A DNA stretch of 51,509 nucleotides from Clostridiales bacterium (GTDB lineage Bacteria; Bacillota; Clostridia; Oscillospirales; CAG-272), in assembly GCA_022791685.1 (NCBI GenBank), contig JAAVZO010000018.1, forward strand, positions 1 to 51,509. Reading direction: 5' to 3'. The notes below the pieces were generated by a model that saw nothing but the letters and a program-made list of their open reading frames with translations, was not told the DNA's origin and searched no databases. A program made the translations under genes and the position numbers. Positions 40,129 to 47,361 of the stretch are shown here, in pieces. How positions within the stretch are numbered: position 1 is the first letter of the stretch; every line of letters starts with the position of its first letter.

Positions 40129-40157
40129 TTGACAGTAAGAATTATATATGATATAAT
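40129..40157 (+). promoter_or_regulatory. Perfect consensus promoter for the 515-residue lipoprotein
   Basis: TTGACA (40129-40134), 17 bases, TATAAT (40152-40157), extended -10 TGA. Confidence 0.9.
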
Positions 40158-40194
40158 TGATTAAAATTATGAAATAATGTTTTGGAGGTATTTG

Positions 40195-41742
40195 ATGAAA
40201 ATTATTAAGCAGAGCAGAGCCACAAAAAATGGGAAATCTGCTATTTTTAAAATTGTGCTTGCAGTTTTTATGCTTTCGGCAATAGTTTGCTCGGCAGCTT
40301 CCTGCGGCGGCTCAGCGTCCGGAGCTGGGTATATCGTGCTGAATGAAGCAGCATTTCCGATATACGACAAGGAATCCGACACCACCATCCTTGTTTATAA
40401 CGCAAATCGCCTGAATGATACTATTGAAGGCAGCTACAGCTACGGTGCTATGAGCTATAGTGGTTCTAACACCTATATTATCTCTGAGGACGATACGCTT
40501 TATTCGATCACTGCAAAAGGTGCGGATAAGGTCGCTGATGATGTTGAAGGTGCAGTAATATCGCTTGGCGGCGCTATCGCATATATCGACAGCATGGATA
40601 CGCTCTATGTTTACGATACCGCGTCCAAAAAATCTACCCGCATTTCGGATGACGTAGACGATGAATATCTGGTTTTGTCTCCGAAGGGTAAGGTCGTGCT
40701 CTATAGCAGCGGAGATGAGCTCTACGCATGGATGAACGGCAAGTCGAATAAGATCGCTAACGATTATGTTCCGATTTCATCTACTGATGACGGCAAGTGC
40801 ATTTATGTTGTAAACCGTGAAAACAGCGGACTTTATATCACTGATTCAACAGGTGAGAATAAGGAAAAAATTGCTTCTGAGATCAGAGCAAACTGTATAG
40901 TAAACGAGTCCGGAACAGAGATAATCTATGTATCCGATTCGAAAGCATACCTTTCAGTCAAGGGCGGCGAGCCGACTAAGCTTGGCAACGTCGACAACTT
41001 AGACGTTATCGTTCCGCATAATGTAATGGATTCAGAGGGCTATTACCGCCCTGTGACTACCTTCAGCAATAGTCTGCTTTACACATGGGACAGCTCCGAC
41101 CGCTGCTATATCGTCGGATATGTAAATAAGGACAACGAGTATGTGAAGATAGCTAAGGATGTCAGCCTTATGATCCCGAATCAGAGTGCGACTGAGCTAT
41201 ACTACATGAAGGAAGATGTACTCTATAAGGCGGCAGCGTCGAAGTCGTTTGAGCCTGAAAAGCTTGCAGACGATGTAGTCAGCTTCAATGTCACTATCGA
41301 CGGCAAGTTCGTATATTATACCAATATCGACCTCGATCTCTACAGCCTTGACGCAAAGGGCAATAAGAATAAGGTAGCGACCGATGTTTACGCCGGAGAT
41401 ATTTCCGGAAACACAATGTACTTTATCACCGACTTCTCGAAGTCCTCGGGAACGCTCTATTCGTGCAGCAACGGCAAAGATAAAGTCAAGGTCGACGATG
41501 AGGTAAACTCGGTAGAGTCTATCGGAAGCATGATCACTTACTACAAATCTGGCGACGACGGCGAATACACTATCTATTTCAGCATGGACGGCAAGAAGTT
41601 CACTGATGTCAAGTATTCAACAAAGTCGAGCAGCGGCTCGGGTGACTTTGGTAATTCATCAGGCTCACAGTCGAGTGGCAGCTCAAGCGCAGCGCCGTCT
41701 AATGGTCCATCTTCTGCGTCTCCTTCGTCAGGTGCAAGATGA
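40195..41742 (+). CDS. Large lipoprotein with propeller-like repeats
   Basis: A 515-residue exported lipoprotein of no family I can name. The signal sequence has hydrophobic core IVLAVFMLSAIVCSAAS and lipid Cys37 (CGGSASGAG). The mature part is made of about 40-residue units rich in beta-strands with patterns such as EDDTLYSITAKGADKVADDV, MDTLYVYDTASKKSTRISDD, GDELYAWMNGKSNKIANDY, KEDVLYKAAASKSFEPEKLA and IDLDLYSLDAKGNKNKVATD. The repeating core is LY-x(5-10)-K-x-A-D-D/V, reminiscent of beta-propeller proteins of the TolB or DUF5050 kind. The last 45 residues are Ser/Gly/Pro-rich. The start at 40195 (MKIIKQ) follows TTTGGAGG by 6 bases. It is a single gene with its own terminator before malE. 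Confidence 0.75.
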   Translation: MKIIKQSRATKNGKSAIFKIVLAVFMLSAIVCSAASCGGSASGAGYIVLNEAAFPIYDKESDTTILVYNANRLNDTIEGSYSYGAMSYSGSNTYIISEDDTLYSITAKGADKVADDVEGAVISLGGAIAYIDSMDTLYVYDTASKKSTRISDDVDDEYLVLSPKGKVVLYSSGDELYAWMNGKSNKIANDYVPISSTDDGKCIYVVNRENSGLYITDSTGENKEKIASEIRANCIVNESGTEIIYVSDSKAYLSVKGGEPTKLGNVDNLDVIVPHNVMDSEGYYRPVTTFSNSLLYTWDSSDRCYIVGYVNKDNEYVKIAKDVSLMIPNQSATELYYMKEDVLYKAAASKSFEPEKLADDVVSFNVTIDGKFVYYTNIDLDLYSLDAKGNKNKVATDVYAGDISGNTMYFITDFSKSSGTLYSCSNGKDKVKVDDEVNSVESIGSMITYYKSGDDGEYTIYFSMDGKKFTDVKYSTKSSSGSGDFGNSSGSQSSGSSSAAPSNGPSSASPSSGAR

Positions 41743-41766
41743 TCAATTTATAATAATTTAGCATTT

Positions 41767-41799
41767 AAGGCATAGTATGGAAATTCCATACTATGCCTT
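41767..41799 (+). terminator. Terminator after the 515-residue lipoprotein gene
   Basis: A 14-bp perfect stem (41767-41780 with 41786-41799), then TTTCTT. Confidence 0.88.
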
Positions 41800-41866
41800 T
41801 TCTTCGTGCAAATTATGCTATATGTAGTTGGCGGATTTGTCGGCATAAAAATAACAGCGCGGTAAA

Positions 41867-41892
41867 CAATATTGAATAGACGATCAATATTG
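41867..41892. promoter_or_regulatory. Paired CAATATTG sites upstream of malE
   Basis: CAATATTG (itself a palindrome) occurs at 41867-41874 and 41885-41892, 18 bases apart from start to start, about 60-80 bases before the malE ATG. This is a plausible operator pair for a maltose regulator; no clear consensus promoter is seen beside it. Confidence 0.45.
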
Positions 41893-41949
41893 CGTCTGAT
41901 GAATGAAAATTATTAAAAATGTAAAATTGAAATTTTGGAGGCTACAATT

Positions 41950-43260
41950 ATGAAAAGATTTTTTTCAATGATAACCGCCTGCGCTTTAGTAGTTAGCGCA
42001 ATTGCGTTCACTGGCTGCGGAAACGGCAATAACGACAACAACAACGGTACTGATTCAGGTAACGTAGGCGCGGGCGATTCGAGTTCGGGAGATTCCGGCT
42101 CGGACGACTCTGGCCAAGATAATGGCAATACGACAAAAGACAGTGTTAATTTGAAGATTTGGGGCGCACAGGATGACCAAGCGCTCCTTCGCGAGATGTG
42201 CGAGGAATTCGCTGCTGCTAATAAGGATAAGACCTATAATTTCACCTTTGGCGTAGTCGGAGAGGGCGACGCTAAGAAGACCTTTCTCGATGACCCGGAC
42301 GCTGCCGCTGATATTTTCAGCTTCTCGAACGACCAGCTCGCTGACCTTGTGTCAGCGGGCGCGCTCGCTCAGATAGGCGGTTCATATAAAAACGCGGTAG
42401 AAAATGACAATGGTGCAGGCTCAGTTGACGCAGCTACCATCGACGGTAAGCTGTACGCATTTCCGGCGACCGCAGACAATGGTTACTTTCTCTACTATAA
42501 TAAAGCTGTATTCGATAAAGCGCCAGATACTATAGACGATATCCTCGAAAAGTGTACTGACGGCAAAAAATTTGCAATGAAGATTTCGGACTCGTGGTAT
42601 GTCGCATCATTTTTCCTGACTGCCGGCTGTACCTTCTCTGACGACAAAAAGATAGACTTCAACAGTCCTTCCGGACTTGATGCAGCTAAGGCGATGAACA
42701 AGCTCTGCAAGGATTCGCGCTTCATCAACTTTGGCGCTGACTATGACCCGTCGATAGTATCAGGCTTTGGCGACGGCTCGATAGTTGCAGCGGTATCTGG
42801 TACTTGGAATGCTGAGAAGATAGCTAATGAGATCGGTGAAGAAAACCTCGGTGCGACTAAGCTTCCGAAGATAGAGCTCGGCGGCGAATACGTGCAGATG
42901 AAAGGTTTTGCAGGATATAAGATGATCGGCGTGAATGCGAACAGCAAAAATCCGCAGGACGCGGTCAAGCTCGCAGCATGGCTGACTAATGAAGAAAACC
43001 AGTTGAAGCGTTTCAATGAGCGTCAAATCGGACCGTCGAACGTTGCTGCCGCTGAAAATGAGGCAGTAAAAGCGAACGTAGCACTTGCCGCTCTCGCTGA
43101 GCAGCTGCAATATTCGGTGTCGCAGAATAACGTCCCGAGCTCATACTGGACTGCCGCCGAAGGCTTTGGCACTGACCTTGTATCCGGAAAAATATCGGAC
43201 GACGCATTGCAGGGGATGCTCGATACGTTAGTTAATACAGTCAATAACCCGGCGCTCTAA
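41950..43260 (+). CDS. malE: Maltose/maltodextrin-type ABC transporter substrate-binding lipoprotein
   Basis: The extracellular receptor of a carbohydrate ABC importer. The 436-residue precursor has a lipoprotein signal with Cys23 (AFTGCGNGN). An acidic Asn/Asp/Ser/Gly-rich linker of about 40 residues follows, then a solute-binding domain beginning VNLKIWGAQDDQALLREMCE. Typical parts are AADIFSFSNDQLADLVSAGA, GKLYAFPATADNGYFLYYNK, ESGT-type loop AAVSGTWNAEKIANEIGEEN, and KGFAGYKMIGVNANSKNPQD. Best fit is to MalE/GanO-type binding proteins. Neighbours malF, malG, malQ and glgP support maltodextrin. TTTTGGAGG precedes the ATG by 9-10 bases. Two hairpins after its stop probably lower permease expression relative to the receptor. 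Confidence 0.9.
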   Translation: MKRFFSMITACALVVSAIAFTGCGNGNNDNNNGTDSGNVGAGDSSSGDSGSDDSGQDNGNTTKDSVNLKIWGAQDDQALLREMCEEFAAANKDKTYNFTFGVVGEGDAKKTFLDDPDAAADIFSFSNDQLADLVSAGALAQIGGSYKNAVENDNGAGSVDAATIDGKLYAFPATADNGYFLYYNKAVFDKAPDTIDDILEKCTDGKKFAMKISDSWYVASFFLTAGCTFSDDKKIDFNSPSGLDAAKAMNKLCKDSRFINFGADYDPSIVSGFGDGSIVAAVSGTWNAEKIANEIGEENLGATKLPKIELGGEYVQMKGFAGYKMIGVNANSKNPQDAVKLAAWLTNEENQLKRFNERQIGPSNVAAAENEAVKANVALAALAEQLQYSVSQNNVPSSYWTAAEGFGTDLVSGKISDDALQGMLDTLVNTVNNPAL

Positions 43261-43283
43261 ATGTATAAAAGTTTTTGCGGATT

Positions 43284-43339
43284 CTTAAGGAGCTTTTTTC
43301 AAAAAGCTCCTTAAGTAGGGTTTGGGACAACGTCCCAAA
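43284..43339 (+). terminator. Two hairpins between malE and malF (attenuator/processing region)
   Basis: A 15-bp perfect stem (43284-43298 with 43301-43315) is followed by an 8-bp stem (43321-43328 with 43332-43339). The first resembles a partial terminator. Such elements commonly let the binding protein be made in excess over the permeases. Confidence 0.7.
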
Positions 43340-43360
43340 AATAAAGAAAGGAAAGGACAA

Positions 43361-44860
43361 ATGGTAGATATAGATTATCTCGCCGCAGGACCGGCTAAAC
43401 GGGCGTGGATAAGGTTTGTAAAGTGGATAAAGAATTTGCCAGGTGATGTCGGCGGTTTCTTTATGGCGCTGCCGAAACGCTCAAGGAATGTGCTCGTGTC
43501 TATCGGAAATACGCTTGCGTCGTACTGGCATATGTTCGTGCGCGGCGACTGGGCGACTAAGCTGTCGTTTTTAGTGATGGGCTTCGGATGTCTCCGTCGT
43601 GGGCAGGTCGTAAAAGGTCTGCTGTACCTTTTGGTGCAGATTGCATTCTGGATTTTCTTCCTCGGATTCGGTATTGTATATATAGCGAAGCTCGGCACAC
43701 TCGGAACTGAGACTCAAAACGAGGTCTGGAACGAGGATCTGGGCATATTTGAGTATACGCGCGGTGACAACTCAATGCTCGTGCTGCTGTATGGTATAGT
43801 ATCACTGCTTATCGTTATTGTATACCTTGTTATGTATTTTTCAAGTTTACGGGCTTCATATGAAGCTGAGCGGTTAGCAAGAAATGGACAGCGTGTACCT
43901 ACGCTCGCCGACGATATCCGCAGCTATGCCAACGAAAACTTTCACAAGACACTGCTTTTTCTTCCAAGTCTCGCAGTCGTCATTTTTACAATACTTCCAC
44001 TCTTGTTCATGATAATGTTGGCGTTCACGAACTACGACCGCTTTCATATGCCGCCCGGCAACCTATTTACGTGGGTCGGTTTTGAGAATTTCCGTGCGCT
44101 CGTCGGCTTCGGTGACAATCCGCTGCTCGGCAGCACGTTCAGAAATATACTCGGATGGACGCTCGTCTGGGCATTCTTCGCGACCATAACCAACTACACG
44201 CTCGGAATGATTTTAGCGATCATCATCAATAAAAAGGGAATCAGATTCAAGAAATTTTTCCGCACGATATTCGTGCTTACAATAGCGATACCGCAGTTTG
44301 TCAGTCTGATGTTCATGCGCAATCTGCTCGCAGAGACTGGACTTGTCAATGTATTTTTACAGCAGATGGGATGGATAGACGCGCCGATACGTTTCTTGAC
44401 TGATGGAACTATCGCAAAATTTACCGTAATTGCGGTGAATATGTGGGTCGGTATCCCTTACTCGATGCTCATTACTACCGGAATACTCTTAAATATCCCC
44501 GACGACCTCTATGAAGCATCGCGAATCGACGGTGCGTCGCCGGCTATGCAGTTCTTCAAAATCACACTGCCGTATGTAATGTTCGTTACCACGCCGTATC
44601 TCATCACGCAGTTCGTCGGAAATATCAATAACTTCAACGTTATCTGGTTCTTGTCGGGCGGCGGTCCTATGAGCGGCGAGTATTATCAAGGCGGTAAGAC
44701 CGACCTGCTTATCACATGGCTGTACCGTATCACGACAGGCGAACAGAACTACAAGCTTGCGTCGGTAATAGGTATCGCGACGTTCGTAGTCTGCGCGGTA
44801 TTTTCACTTATCGTTTACAGTCGTACCGGCTCAGCTAATCGAGAGGGGGATTTCCAGTGA
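43361..44860 (+). CDS. malF: Maltodextrin ABC transporter permease, MalF type
   Basis: One of two membrane subunits of the importer. The 499-residue protein has a long N-terminal part with extra membrane segments (LLYLLVQIAFWIFFLGFGIV near 86-105 and VLLYGIVSLLIVIVYLVMYF near 140-160) before the core six-helix domain (LLFLPSLAVVIFTILPLLFM onward). The ATPase-docking EAA loop reads YEASRIDGASPAMQFFKITL near residues 384-403. The MalF-typical NNFNVIWFLSGGGPM follows. This length and the extra N-terminal helices fit MalF rather than shorter sugar permeases. The start at 43361 (MVDIDYL) follows GAAAGGA by 5-9 bases; an in-frame start at 43322 lies inside a hairpin. It overlaps malG by 4 bases. 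Confidence 0.93.
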   Translation: MVDIDYLAAGPAKRAWIRFVKWIKNLPGDVGGFFMALPKRSRNVLVSIGNTLASYWHMFVRGDWATKLSFLVMGFGCLRRGQVVKGLLYLLVQIAFWIFFLGFGIVYIAKLGTLGTETQNEVWNEDLGIFEYTRGDNSMLVLLYGIVSLLIVIVYLVMYFSSLRASYEAERLARNGQRVPTLADDIRSYANENFHKTLLFLPSLAVVIFTILPLLFMIMLAFTNYDRFHMPPGNLFTWVGFENFRALVGFGDNPLLGSTFRNILGWTLVWAFFATITNYTLGMILAIIINKKGIRFKKFFRTIFVLTIAIPQFVSLMFMRNLLAETGLVNVFLQQMGWIDAPIRFLTDGTIAKFTVIAVNMWVGIPYSMLITTGILLNIPDDLYEASRIDGASPAMQFFKITLPYVMFVTTPYLITQFVGNINNFNVIWFLSGGGPMSGEYYQGGKTDLLITWLYRITTGEQNYKLASVIGIATFVVCAVFSLIVYSRTGSANREGDFQ

Positions 44861-45696
44861 AAAAAGTCAAAGCTGCAAATGTTGTCATCTATATCATTCT
44901 TACCGTGCTCGCGATCATCTGGCTGATACCGATATTTTTTCTGCTCGTTCATTCGCTGCGAGGCGAGCCGGGCGCGGCGATAAAATATATATTCCCGAAG
45001 AATTACACGCTCGATAATTACACCCGCCTGTTCACCGACCGCGAGCTGTTCGACTTCCCGCGCTGGTACCTCAACACGCTTATCGTGTCGGTGTGCTCCT
45101 GCATTTTGTCGACGATATACGTGCTGATGATATCATACGCGCTGTCACGGCTGAGGTTCAAGGGGCGCGGTGGATATATGAAAGCTGGACTGATACTCAA
45201 TATGTTCCCGGGCTTCATGTCGATGATCGCGGTGTATTTCATCCTGAAAGCGGTCGGACTCACGCAGTCACTGCTCGCGCTGATACTCGTATACTCGGGC
45301 ACGTCGGCACTGACCTACTATATCGCTAAGGGCTTCTTTGATACGATACCGATGGCGCTCGACGAGGCGGCGAGGATCGACGGCGCGTCGAAGGCGACGA
45401 TATTCTGGAAGATAACGCTGCCGTTATCGAAGCCGATAATCGTATATACTGTGCTTATGGCGTTCATGTCGCCGTGGATGGACTATATATTCGCGTCGGT
45501 CATCATGAAGGATAATTATAAAAACTACACGGTCGCACTCGGTCTCTTCCAGATGATAACGCGCGAGAATATTTATGATTATTTCACGATGTTCTGTGCC
45601 GGTGCGGTGCTTGTCGCGCTGCCTATAGCGCTGCTGTTCCTATTTATGCAGCGGTACTATGTAGAGGGCGTGACCGGAGGAGCGGTGAAGGGATAA
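44857..45696 (+). CDS. malG: Maltodextrin ABC transporter permease, MalG type
   Basis: The second membrane subunit, 279 residues with six predicted helices (VVIYIILTVLAIIWLIPIFF at the start, MAFMSPWMDYIFASVIM and AVLVALPIALLFLFMQRYYV near the end). The EAA docking loop is DEAARIDGASKATIFWKITL near residues 168-187. The C-terminal ending YYVEGVTGGAVKG is typical of MalG. The start is GTG at 44857 with GAGGGGGA upstream, overlapping malF by 4 bases (GTGA). No gene for the ATP-binding subunit lies in the window, so a shared MsmK-like ATPase encoded elsewhere is expected, as in other Firmicutes. malQ follows after a 141-base gap containing a structured leader. Confidence 0.94.
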   Translation: MKKVKAANVVIYIILTVLAIIWLIPIFFLLVHSLRGEPGAAIKYIFPKNYTLDNYTRLFTDRELFDFPRWYLNTLIVSVCSCILSTIYVLMISYALSRLRFKGRGGYMKAGLILNMFPGFMSMIAVYFILKAVGLTQSLLALILVYSGTSALTYYIAKGFFDTIPMALDEAARIDGASKATIFWKITLPLSKPIIVYTVLMAFMSPWMDYIFASVIMKDNYKNYTVALGLFQMITRENIYDYFTMFCAGAVLVALPIALLFLFMQRYYVEGVTGGAVKG

Positions 45697-45840
45697 ACGA
45701 ATTTGTGACTTCAATGTCTGTTGCACAGACATTAGTCAAAGACAGCGATTTTGCAAGCAAAACCGTCACAAATATCGACAAAGAAAGGTATATTTCGCCA
45801 CGACGATAAATCGCCGCAGCGAAATCATGCAATTATTATG
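45697..45840 (+). promoter_or_regulatory. Structured leader element of malQ, homologous to the nagB leader
   Basis: Contains hairpin ATGTCTGT-TGC-ACAGACAT (45714-45732), hairpin 45746-45754 with 45757-45765, AAGAAAGG (45781-45788), then a stem ATTTCGC/GCGAAAT (45792-45798 with 45819-45825) enclosing a smaller stem, then a four-codon frame MQLL (45827-45841) overlapping the malQ ATG at 45838. The block 45741-45790 matches 30485-30533. Confidence 0.7.
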
Positions 45841-47361
45841 AAACAAAAACGAAAAAGCGGCGTATTATTGCCGCTCACCGCACTTCCGACGCGGTACGGG
45901 ATCGGTGGATTCGGACGTGAGGCGCGCGAATTCGCACGTATGCTCGCCGACTCTGGACAGAGTGTATGGCAGATACTGCCGCTCGGTATTACTGATTTTG
46001 TGCATTCGCCATATGCGTCACCGTCTGCATTTGCTGGAAATCCGCTGCTTTGCGATGCCGAATGGCTGTACGAGCGCGGACTCATAACTCGCGGCGAGCT
46101 CGACGAACACCGTCATGAGCCGTTCAAGGTCTGCGACTATGAATATGCCGCAAAGGTCAAAGGAAAGCTGCTGCGGAGTGCGTTTGCGCGCTTCAGACTC
46201 TTGCCGGAATCTGCCGGATATCGCACCTTTATCTTGCGCGAGGGTTATTGGCTCGATGAATTCGCGCTGTTCGATATGCTGAAAGAGCGATTCGGACGGC
46301 TTCCGTATTGGAGATGGGACGAGGATATCCGTCTTCATCGGGCTTGTGCAGTGAAAAAATGTATGAAACTGTTTGCTGATGAAATCGAGTTCCGGCGATT
46401 TACGCAGTATATTTTCGACTGCCAGAACCGTGAACTTCGCGCTTATCTCGACGAGCTTGGGATATCGCTGCTCGGAGATATTCCATTTTATGTCGCGCGT
46501 GACAGCGCCGACGTTTGGTCGCACCCGGAGCTGTTCTCACTTGACGACGACCGTACACCGAAGCTTGTCGCCGGAGTTCCGCCGGATTTCTTTTCTGAGG
46601 ACGGGCAGCTGTGGGGAAATCCGACCTATCGCTGGCGTGAGCTGCGGGACAGTGGCTACAAGTGGTGGATAAAGCGGCTTGAGCGCTGCCAGCGGATGTA
46701 CGATATTACGCGGCTCGACCATTTCCGTGCGTTTGACAGCTATTACGCTATTCCTGCAAAAGCAAAGACGGCGAAATGTGGTCGGTGGAAACACGGACCG
46801 GGGCGTGACTTTTTCGATTGTCTCTATTCCAAGCTGCCTGAAATAAAGCTTATCGCTGAAGACCTCGGTGATATCGGAAAATCGGTTGTCAAGCTGCGTG
46901 AGTATGCACGTCTAAATGGGATGAAGGTAATGCAGTTTGCATTCGACGGGAGCGACAATGAATTCCTACCGCACAATTACGAACGGAATTCTGTAGTATA
47001 TCTCGGTACGCACGACAATGATACGACCGCTGGATGGATTCACGGACTTGACGATTCCTCTCGCAGAGCAGTGTGTGATTACCTTGATATTGATGTTGAT
47101 TCGCGCGATGAGGAAATCGTTCGCCGAATGATGATGGCCGCGTCTATGTCGTCGGCGGAGTTGTGCATATTTTCATTGCAGGACCTACGATGTGAGAGCA
47201 GTGAAATGCGCATAAATACACCGTCGAAGGTAGGCGGCTGCTGGATGTACAACGCGGGAGAGATCAACACGGAGACGTTCCATTATTTGAAGCAGATAAC
47301 TATGCTATACGGAAGATACCCATTAAATGGAAGAAAGTTGAAGAAAGGGAAAAAACTATGA
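45838..47361 (+). CDS. malQ: 4-alpha-glucanotransferase (amylomaltase)
   Basis: MalQ transfers glucan segments between maltodextrins, releasing glucose and making longer chains for phosphorylase. The 507-residue GH77 enzyme starts KRKSGVLLPLTALPTRYGIG and has the family blocks LGDIPFYVARDSADVWSHPE, VAGVPPDFFSEDGQLWGNPT, and ITRLDHFRAFDSYYAIPA with the nucleophile Asp of RLDHFR. LIAEDLGDI carries the acid/base Glu, and YLGTHDNDTTAGW the third catalytic Asp. The ATG at 45838 (MKQKRKSG) has its Shine-Dalgarno sequence 50 bases upstream with a hairpin between, and is overlapped by the stop of a four-codon upstream frame. It overlaps glgP by 4 bases (ATGA), so both are translated together. Confidence 0.96.
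   Translation: MKQKRKSGVLLPLTALPTRYGIGGFGREAREFARMLADSGQSVWQILPLGITDFVHSPYASPSAFAGNPLLCDAEWLYERGLITRGELDEHRHEPFKVCDYEYAAKVKGKLLRSAFARFRLLPESAGYRTFILREGYWLDEFALFDMLKERFGRLPYWRWDEDIRLHRACAVKKCMKLFADEIEFRRFTQYIFDCQNRELRAYLDELGISLLGDIPFYVARDSADVWSHPELFSLDDDRTPKLVAGVPPDFFSEDGQLWGNPTYRWRELRDSGYKWWIKRLERCQRMYDITRLDHFRAFDSYYAIPAKAKTAKCGRWKHGPGRDFFDCLYSKLPEIKLIAEDLGDIGKSVVKLREYARLNGMKVMQFAFDGSDNEFLPHNYERNSVVYLGTHDNDTTAGWIHGLDDSSRRAVCDYLDIDVDSRDEEIVRRMMMAASMSSAELCIFSLQDLRCESSEMRINTPSKVGGCWMYNAGEINTETFHYLKQITMLYGRYPLNGRKLKKGKKL

Noticed and set aside
42061..42125. Ser/Gly/Asp-rich stretch in malE as a simple-sequence repeat of special function
   Set aside because: Such acidic flexible linkers after the lipid-attached Cys are ordinary in Gram-positive binding lipoproteins.
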